Shown one piece after another: positions 8,422 through 13,356 of a DNA stretch of 13,356 nt. How positions within the stretch are numbered: position 1 is the first letter of the stretch; every line of letters begins with the position of its first letter. The position numbers and the translations under genes were made by a program. The notes under the pieces were generated by a model. It saw nothing but the letters and a program-made list of their open reading frames with translations. It made no database searches and was not told where the DNA came from. The DNA lies in the NCBI GenBank assembly GCA_947460225.1, contig CANHHI010000031.1, positions 1-13,356 on the forward strand, given 5' to 3'. The DNA is from Flavobacteriales bacterium (GTDB lineage: Bacteria; Bacteroidota; Bacteroidia; Flavobacteriales_D; CANHHI01).

Positions 8422-9371
8422 TTGAGGCTATTCTTGAATATGTTTTTTTCTTTTAGAATATTTACTATCTGTGTAGGCAATTGTGCCAAAAATCTGTAAC
8501 CAACTTTTGCTTCTAATTCTTGCAAAGTAGTAGCATAAAGCGTCCAATCTGTTTTTAAATCGTCTGTGTCCACGTTAGGTGCATCAACGACGATAATCGT
8601 TGTTTTTTCATTGACTCTATAAAAATCATTTTCCCCCTGTGGCAACAACAAAACAACCTTCCACGTTCTACTAGGCACCACAATGTTTTGCGCAATACCT
8701 ATTGCTTGGACTGTTTTAGGTGGAAATTTTTTGCAATCAAAACCACCGTTATTATTCCCACAATGTGTGCCACCCACACCATAAGCTCCAGCAAAAATAT
8801 ATGCTTCCATATTTTTGGAAGCAACAGAATCACGAATGGCGTTTTCCATATTCCCCCAAGTTTGACCATTATTTTTAGCCGCCTGAGGAATCATGTTGGT
8901 CATATAAAAAGTACTCAACCAAACTTCTTTGCTTGATTTTCTATCCGCAGCAGGGCATAAATGCCCTCGGTTAAAGTTAGTACTCGTATAATCTTTATGG
9001 GTTACCAAATAGGGTAATCCCACTTCTTGGTCTTCTGTATAAAAGGGATTGGGTCTATTTTTACTTGTGCAATCTTTACAACCAGACAAATCTGATTGGT
9101 CAAGGTGCCAAGCTACATAATCCGCTGTGTTATTTTGCGTATTGAATGATATGTAATAATTTGCCAATTCTCTAAATATCAATTTGTTGTCATTTTTTCT
9201 TTGTATCGCCAAGGGTTCTCCAAATAAAAAAGGATGATTATCTGGTAATTTTTTGCTTGTATCAGGCACAACCAAATCTCCCAATCCCATTTGATTCGGA
9301 TCTTTGGGGCTAGGTTTAGCGCAAGCCAAAAAAATAAACGCCAAACAAGGAAAAAACCTACAATATTTCAT
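8418..9371 (-). CDS. DNA/RNA non-specific endonuclease (NucA-type), putative secreted lipoprotein
   Basis: This appears to be a sugar-non-specific nuclease of the NUC/NucA family (beta-beta-alpha-metal fold) that would cleave DNA and RNA outside the cytoplasm. From the ATG at 9371 the protein is 317 aa. A short signal peptide ends in FLAC (C17), a fair though not perfect lipobox. The catalytic region reads NFNRGHLCPAADR (H137 as general base), then TNMIPQ (158-163) and AKNNGQTWGNME (N168 metal ligand, E176). The spacing H-31-N-8-E equals that I recall for Anabaena NucA (H124, N155, E163). The usual DRGH is NRGH here. Two Cys pairs (C98/C101 and the HCG...FDC pair) could form disulfides. The frame is open up to 9407, but that start would overlap actA and hide the signal peptide. 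The gene begins 4 nt after actA and its TGA overlaps the actB ATG, so it sits inside the ACIII operon, an unexpected place. Family call is strong; substrate and role are unknown. Confidence 0.9.
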   Translation of the reverse strand: MKYCRFFPCLAFIFLACAKPSPKDPNQMGLGDLVVPDTSKKLPDNHPFLFGEPLAIQRKNDNKLIFRELANYYISFNTQNNTADYVAWHLDQSDLSGCKDCTSKNRPNPFYTEDQEVGLPYLVTHKDYTSTNFNRGHLCPAADRKSSKEVWLSTFYMTNMIPQAAKNNGQTWGNMENAIRDSVASKNMEAYIFAGAYGVGGTHCGNNNGGFDCKKFPPKTVQAIGIAQNIVVPSRTWKVVLLLPQGENDFYRVNEKTTIIVVDAPNVDTDDLKTDWTLYATTLQELEAKVGYRFLAQLPTQIVNILKEKNIFKNSLK

Positions 9372-9375
9372 CGTA

Positions 9376-10626
9376 TCAATAATGGCACTTACCACATTCC
9401 AAACCACCCAATTCGCTCACAGTTACCTTATCGTCTTCAAGCATTTTTTGAAGCGATTTATTATCCATGCGTGCGTGCAATTCTCTGTAATATTTATTTT
9501 TTTCGTCCGTGTAACCAGGTACTTCTGTTTCTCTGTGGCAGTCTATACACCAACCCATAGTCAGTGGGCTATATTGCGAAACAGTTTGCATAGTTTCAAC
9601 AGGTCCATGGCATTTTTGACAAGCAATTTTACCCACCACAACGTGTTGAGAGTGGTTGAAATACACATGGTCTGGTAAGTTATGCACTTTGTTCCATACA
9701 ATAGGCTCTGCATCTTTTGGATTGCCGTATTGCATCGTTTTAGGACTAAAATTAACCGCTTTATAAATTTTTTCTATTTCAGATTTACCTGTATTTCTAC
9801 CTTCTTGTATGCCCTTGTGGCAATTCATACACACATTCGCCGAAGGAATGCCCGCATGCTTAGATTTTTCAACAGAATTATGGCAATACACGCACTCAAT
9901 ACCCGCCATGTCTTTTGAGGTATGCACATCATGTGGGAAATTGATAGGCTGAGTAGGGTGATAGCCCGGATAAACGCCAATCTGCATCAAAGCTAGATAA
10001 CCACGAACAGCACCCATTAAACCCAAAACAACCGAGAGAATAACCACCCATGTTTTTTGGTGATGCACAAACAAGCAAATTTCTTCAAATATAGAAAGAT
10101 GCGTATGTTTATCTCCACGTTTTTTTGCGGCTAACTCTTCCAATTGTGTACCCAAAGACCTTGCCACCAAATAAACGATAAGCAAAACACCAGAGAGCAC
10201 TAGCATAACCAGCCAATTGTTATCCGCATCACTGTCTTTTTCAGTAGCAACAACTGCAGAAGCCGCAACTTTTTTAACGGGTGGATTATCCAAATACATT
10301 AAAATGGCATCAATCTCTGCATCATTTACGGCTTGACCAGGCATTTCAGAGGGATACATATCCCAAAGCTCTTTCACATAAGCATCGCCAGTAGCTAAAG
10401 CCTTTTTCGGCTCTTTTATCCAAATTTTAAGTAATTCTTGTTTGTCTTGCCAGCGGTCTCTGATTTTTAACAAACCAGGTCCTACCAAAACAGCCTCCTT
10501 GACATCAACTTTGTGACAAGCGGCACAGTTTCCTTTAAAAAGTTTTTCTCCTTCCTCAATGGTTTGGGCTTGTGCAAAAAACAAAACGCCCGAAAGGATA
10601 CCAAAAAAAATGCGCAATGGCTTCAT
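9376..10626 (-). CDS. actA: Alternative complex III multihaem cytochrome c subunit ActA
   Basis: ActA is the multihaem cytochrome c of ACIII that takes electrons from the ActB clusters and relays them to the acceptor. The 416-aa product starts at the ATG at 10626 with a signal peptide ending near AQA (residue 20). A cytochrome c domain with CAACH (34-38) and a likely axial Met in SEMPG follows. There are hydrophobic helices at about 137-157 and 192-214, then a pentahaem part with CVYCH (245-249), CMNCH (266-270), CQKCH (336-340), CIDCH (360-364) and CGKCH (411-415). The last motif is followed by only one residue. The total is six haem sites, so the N-terminal monohaem domain is fused to the usual pentahaem module. 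An in-frame ATG at 10704 exists, but it would place 26 non-signal-like residues in front. The gene is the first of the act unit and has its own promoter-like sequence upstream. Confidence 0.95.
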   Translation of the reverse strand: MKPLRIFFGILSGVLFFAQAQTIEEGEKLFKGNCAACHKVDVKEAVLVGPGLLKIRDRWQDKQELLKIWIKEPKKALATGDAYVKELWDMYPSEMPGQAVNDAEIDAILMYLDNPPVKKVAASAVVATEKDSDADNNWLVMLVLSGVLLIVYLVARSLGTQLEELAAKKRGDKHTHLSIFEEICLFVHHQKTWVVILSVVLGLMGAVRGYLALMQIGVYPGYHPTQPINFPHDVHTSKDMAGIECVYCHNSVEKSKHAGIPSANVCMNCHKGIQEGRNTGKSEIEKIYKAVNFSPKTMQYGNPKDAEPIVWNKVHNLPDHVYFNHSQHVVVGKIACQKCHGPVETMQTVSQYSPLTMGWCIDCHRETEVPGYTDEKNKYYRELHARMDNKSLQKMLEDDKVTVSELGGLECGKCHY

Positions 10627-10668
10627 AATAATATCAGTGTGCATGTGCAAAAGCACGTAATTCAAATG

Positions 10669-10705
10669 CAAAGGTACAATTTTATACGGAATTTTATACC
10701 GCAAA
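10669..10705 (-). promoter_or_regulatory. Candidate promoter of the act-cox operon
   Basis: On the minus strand, TACCTTTG (10676-10669) matches the Bacteroidota -7 consensus TAnnTTTG exactly. A TTTG that could serve as the -33 element is at 10705-10702, but the 25-nt spacer is longer than the usual 17-23. Transcription would begin near 10663, giving a leader of about 37 nt before actA. The spacer contains a tandem 12-bp repeat. This is inference from motif and position only. Confidence 0.5.
10678..10699. repeat. Two-copy 12-bp-period direct repeat upstream of actA
   Basis: The 10-mer AATTTTATAC occurs at 10678-10687 and again at 10690-10699 (plus strand), separated by GG, giving a 12-bp period. 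It lies between the predicted -7 and -33 elements of the act promoter, where a regulator could bind. In an AT-rich intergenic region, chance duplication by slippage is equally possible. Confidence 0.6.
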
Positions 10706-10727
10706 TTTATAAAAAAAACAAAAAATG

Positions 10728-12506
10728 TTATTGAATAGTGATTTCATAAGGCATTCTAAACTGTGTTTGCAAAGGCTTTATGTGCATAAATTTCATCAGT
10801 TCATTAAATTGCTTAAATAATACTTGGCTAGAAAAAGATTCTTTGACTTCATCCTGCAAATCGTATTCTTCCAAAATTTGCGCCAACAATTCCTTGTGCG
10901 CTTCTTGTTTAGGTGTAAACTCAAAAGCCACAGGTTCTGCAATGTTTGCCAAGGTTGCTACACGGTCTATGGCGTAGCGAATGCCACCTACTTTGTCCAC
11001 CAAGCCATTTTTTTCAGCATCTATTGCACCCCAAACTCTCCCCCTAGCAACTTGATGCACTTTTTCGGCATTGTTTTCAAAAATAGGGCGATGCAAGGCT
11101 ACTTTCAAAATAAATTCTTCATAGACTTCTGAAAGGTGTTCTTGCAGTATTTTTTGCTCTTCTGGACTTACTTTTTGTGGTACGACAAAGCCTTTTAGTG
11201 CATTGGCGTGTTCGGCAGTTTGCACGCCGTCAAAGGTAATGCCAATTTTTTCAAATAATTTTTCCGCTGTGGGCAGTAAAGCAAAAGCACCAATAGAACC
11301 CGTAATGGTAAAAGGTGAAGCAATAATTTCAGTGGCAGGCGCACTGATGTAATAACCACCAGATGCGGCGAGCGAGCCCATAGACACCACAACAGGTTTT
11401 ACTTTGTTGAGCAGATACAGTTCTCTATAAATCAAATCCGAAGTCAAAGAAGAACCGCCAGGGGAATTTACACGAAAAACAACCGCTTGAATGTCTTTGT
11501 CTTCTCTAATTTGGCGCAGCACTTTGGTGAAATCTTTGCCAATCTGCGTTTCATCGTTTTCTTCATAGCCAATTTCTCCTGTGGCGTAAACCACGGCAAT
11601 ATTGCCTTTTTCGGGCAATTCGTAGCGGTATTTTTTGTAATAATTTTCAAAGTCCACCAAACGAATAGAATCTTTGAACTGTGCTTTTGTCCAAGTTTCA
11701 AATTCATCGGCGTACAATACGCTATCCACCAAATGTTTGGCGTATGCTTGTTTAGCAGTCAAAAGTGGATTTTTATCGGCAATATTTTGCAAGTCTTCCA
11801 CCGTTAGTGCACGGTCAGGTGCAACTTGGGTTTTGATGGTTGACCACATGTTTTGTGTAAGAGAAAGCAGTTGCTCTTTGTTGGGTGCTGTCATTTGGGT
11901 GTACATAAAAGGCTCTACAAAACTTTTATAGATATTGTCTCTACCTCTTGCTATCACAAAAGAAAGTCCGAGCTTGTCCAACATATTTTTGTAAAAAGAC
12001 ACATGTGCACCTACGCCATTCCAAAAAATACTGCCCTCTGGGGTAATAAACATTTTATTTGCCACCGACGACAAGTAATAAGATTTATTTTCGTAATGGT
12101 TGGCATATACATAAATGGGCTTGCCACTTTGTTTAAATTCCGCCAAAGTACTGCGCAGTTCTTCGGTAATTGCCCAATCTGCCTGCAATTCTTCGGGGTT
12201 TAACACGAGTGCTTGAATATTGCTGTCTGTTTTGGCACGTTCAATCATGCGCAACATCTGCAAAAAAGCCAATTGTTTATTGATTTTGAAAGATGGAAAT
12301 TGTATTTGCGTTTTGGTTTGCTCCAAGATGGGGCGTTTAAAGTCCAAAACCAGTACAGTATTTGGCTTAATTATGTCGGTTTTAGGCTTGCTAAATGCCA
12401 AAGAAATGAGCAAAATCAAGAAAACCAAACCGAATAGAAACAGGAAAAAAGCCAAAAAAAACTGCAATGTTTTTTTGACTACGTCTTTTAGGAATGTGTT
12501 TAACAT
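10728..12506 (-). CDS. sppA: Signal peptide peptidase SppA, 67K type
   Basis: SppA is a membrane-bound serine protease that degrades cleaved signal peptides and perhaps other membrane fragments. The 592-aa length and two-domain layout match the long (67K) form. A strongly hydrophobic anchor spans about residues 14-38. The N-terminal half carries the catalytic lysine in NIYKSFVEPF (K194). The C-terminal half carries the nucleophile in MGSLAASGGYY (S382), with the preceding VNSPGGS (347-352). These match the K209/S409 dyad I recall for E. coli SppA. The gene ends 101 nt upstream of actA on the same strand. No hairpin terminator is visible between them, only a T-rich stretch, so some read-through into actA cannot be excluded. 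A good promoter match precedes it. There is no apparent functional link with respiration, though SppA could process exported act products' signal peptides. Confidence 0.94.
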   Translation of the reverse strand: MLNTFLKDVVKKTLQFFLAFFLFLFGLVFLILLISLAFSKPKTDIIKPNTVLVLDFKRPILEQTKTQIQFPSFKINKQLAFLQMLRMIERAKTDSNIQALVLNPEELQADWAITEELRSTLAEFKQSGKPIYVYANHYENKSYYLSSVANKMFITPEGSIFWNGVGAHVSFYKNMLDKLGLSFVIARGRDNIYKSFVEPFMYTQMTAPNKEQLLSLTQNMWSTIKTQVAPDRALTVEDLQNIADKNPLLTAKQAYAKHLVDSVLYADEFETWTKAQFKDSIRLVDFENYYKKYRYELPEKGNIAVVYATGEIGYEENDETQIGKDFTKVLRQIREDKDIQAVVFRVNSPGGSSLTSDLIYRELYLLNKVKPVVVSMGSLAASGGYYISAPATEIIASPFTITGSIGAFALLPTAEKLFEKIGITFDGVQTAEHANALKGFVVPQKVSPEEQKILQEHLSEVYEEFILKVALHRPIFENNAEKVHQVARGRVWGAIDAEKNGLVDKVGGIRYAIDRVATLANIAEPVAFEFTPKQEAHKELLAQILEEYDLQDEVKESFSSQVLFKQFNELMKFMHIKPLQTQFRMPYEITIQ

Positions 12507-12530
12507 AGAAGTGAATTTTTAATCTGCTTA

Positions 12531-12561
12531 CAAAGTTAATTTTTTAGCGTAAAAAAACAAA
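12531..12561 (-). promoter_or_regulatory. Candidate sppA promoter (Bacteroidota consensus)
   Basis: On the minus strand, TTTG (12561-12558), a 19-nt spacer and TAACTTTG (12538-12531) match the -33/-7 consensus TTTG-N19-TAnnTTTG used by the Bacteroidota primary sigma factor. The predicted start near 12525 leaves a leader of roughly 19 nt before the sppA ATG at 12506. The motif and spacing are a complete match. Activity is not shown. Confidence 0.65.
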
Positions 12562-12583
12562 TTTATCTAGAACTTTTTAAATT

Positions 12584-12615
12584 ATTGGGGTTAAAAAATA
12601 CTTCTCTTAGGTTTT
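12584..12615 (+). promoter_or_regulatory. Possible adenosine deaminase promoter
   Basis: On the plus strand, ATTG (12584-12587) is followed 20 nt later by TAGGTTTT (12608-12615), one mismatch from the TAnnTTTG -7 element. It would give a leader of about 24 nt before the ATG at 12646. It is the best candidate I see in the divergent spacer (12507-12645), but the match is imperfect and the region is T-rich. Confidence 0.35.
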
Positions 12616-12645
12616 TTTTGTATTTTCACTGAAATTGAACGTGTT

Positions 12646-13356
12646 ATGAACTATCAAACTTTACCCAAAATAGAATTGCATTGCCATTTAGATGGCTCTG
12701 TACGGCTTTCTACGGCTTTAGAACTTGCTTTGCATAAAAAATTATTGCCAGTAGATACTTGTTTGGAAGCCATTAAGGAAAAATTAGTGGTTGCCGAGCA
12801 TTGTCCAGATTTGCCCACGTATCTGCAAAAATTTGAACTGCCTTTGCAAATGATGCAAGATGAAGAAACATTGCAAAGAATTGCTTATGAACTCTTGGCA
12901 GATGCACATGCAGAACATGTAAAATATTTAGAAATTCGCTTTGCGCCCATTTTGCATACCCGCCAAGGCTTATCTATGCAAGCGGTTATTGCGTCTGTTT
13001 TGCAGGGTATGGCAGATGCAAAAAAGGATTTTGGCATATCAAGCCATTTGATTTTGTGCCAACTTAGACATCATGCGGTAGATAGCACAGCGGCATTGTT
13101 GCGAGCTGGTGAGGCTTTTTTAGGCAAGGGTGTTGTGGCTGTTGATTTAGCAGGGGCAGAGCCTTTGGGTTTTGCGCCAGTCTATACGCCATTTTTTAAA
13201 CAAGCAAAAGCCATGGGTTACCGCATTACTATTCATGCGGGGGAAACAGGGCATAGCCAAAACGTCATAGATGCTATTGAGCTTTTGGGTGCAGAACGCA
13301 TCGGGCATGCTGTGGCAATTCAGCACGATACGCACGCCATAAATTTGGTGCGTGAA
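12646..13356 (+). CDS. add: Adenosine deaminase, N-terminal part (runs off right edge)
   Basis: This enzyme hydrolyses adenosine (and often deoxyadenosine) to inosine plus ammonia in purine salvage, using a catalytic zinc in a TIM-barrel of the amidohydrolase superfamily. Only the first 237 codons are in the window, open to the end with no stop. Visible motifs are KIELHCHLDGS (zinc ligands H12 and H14), YLEIRFAP, HAGE (H197 zinc ligand, E200 general acid) and ERIGHAV (H221). They match mouse ADA H15, H17, H214, E217 and H238 in order. The final Asp pair of the active site lies beyond the window. The gene is divergent from sppA across a 139-bp spacer. The start is the first in-frame ATG, directly before the conserved PKIELH, and no upstream extension is needed. 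An adenine or aminodeoxyfutalosine deaminase is a less likely alternative, since some share these motifs. Confidence 0.88.
   Translation, partial: MNYQTLPKIELHCHLDGSVRLSTALELALHKKLLPVDTCLEAIKEKLVVAEHCPDLPTYLQKFELPLQMMQDEETLQRIAYELLADAHAEHVKYLEIRFAPILHTRQGLSMQAVIASVLQGMADAKKDFGISSHLILCQLRHHAVDSTAALLRAGEAFLGKGVVAVDLAGAEPLGFAPVYTPFFKQAKAMGYRITIHAGETGHSQNVIDAIELLGAERIGHAVAIQHDTHAINLVRE

Noticed and set aside
8429..8440. Small inverted repeat TATTC-TT-GAATA near the 3' end of the nuclease gene.
   Set aside because: A 5-bp AT-rich stem with a 2-nt loop inside coding sequence is expected by chance; there is no sign of an attachment site or terminator.
8418..9371. Idea that the nuclease marks a toxin-immunity or phage-defence module.
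   Set aside because: No immunity-like gene, toxin-delivery domain, recombinase or other defence gene is next to it; both neighbours are respiratory subunits.
9372..9407. Upstream in-frame ATG for the nuclease at 9407.
   Set aside because: It would overlap actA by 32 nt and put 12 residues before a clear signal peptide. The ATG at 9371 gives the signal peptide directly and a 4-nt gap.
10627..10704. Longer actA start at 10704.
   Set aside because: The extra 26 residues are not signal-like, and this start lies upstream of the predicted transcription start near 10663.
10693..10727. T-rich stretch after the sppA stop as a possible intrinsic terminator.
   Set aside because: On the minus strand there is a run of T but no GC-containing hairpin before it, so I do not call a terminator.
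1..13356. Search for CRISPR arrays, tRNA or rRNA genes, insertion sequences and long repeats.
   Set aside because: No repeated spacer structure, cloverleaf-like sequence, transposase or terminal inverted repeats were seen by eye; nearly all bases are in the assigned genes.

Overview
The window looks like chromosome of a member of the Bacteroidota. The support is a complete alternative complex III (ACIII, Act) locus of the Bacteroidota type followed directly by cytochrome c oxidase genes, promoter elements of the Bacteroidota TTTG/TAnnTTTG kind, gene starts without a Shine-Dalgarno sequence, and AT-leaning composition. The CoxB and ActB sequences remind me of Cytophagia more than Flavobacteriia, but that is a weak impression from memory.

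Layout. From about 10.7 kb down to position 1, everything reads on the minus strand as one tightly packed unit: actA (six-haem cytochrome c), a NucA-type nuclease lipoprotein, actB (Tat-exported iron-sulfur lipoprotein), actC (NrfD-like quinol-site membrane subunit), actD (DUF3341), actE (monohaem cytochrome c lipoprotein), actF (second large membrane subunit), coxB (subunit II) and the first 81 codons of coxA (subunit I), which runs off the left edge. Gaps between genes are 1 to 19 nt, with one 4-nt overlap. A promoter-like -7 element lies about 50 bp upstream of actA, overlapping the edge of a 12-bp tandem repeat. Upstream of that, also on the minus strand, is sppA (67K-type signal peptide peptidase) with a close match to the Bacteroidota promoter consensus. 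At the right end, divergent from sppA, is the first part of a plus-strand adenosine deaminase gene that runs off the window.

How the genes work together. ACIII oxidises membrane quinol (ActC/ActB side) and passes electrons through the ActB iron-sulfur clusters and the ActA/ActE haems. CoxB/CoxA form the terminal oxidase, and the two complexes are known to form a supercomplex in Flavobacterium, so co-transcription makes sense. SppA and adenosine deaminase are housekeeping neighbours.

What stands out is the nuclease gene. It encodes an apparent secreted lipoprotein with an intact-looking NucA catalytic triad, and it is wedged between actA and actB (4-nt gap on one side, ATGA-type 4-nt overlap on the other), so it should be made together with the respiratory complex. 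I know of no role for such a nuclease in ACIII. It could be a lineage-specific passenger or a functional recruit. I see no CRISPR array, insertion sequence, tRNA, rRNA or evident defence system. No stretch longer than about 140 bases lacks a gene.
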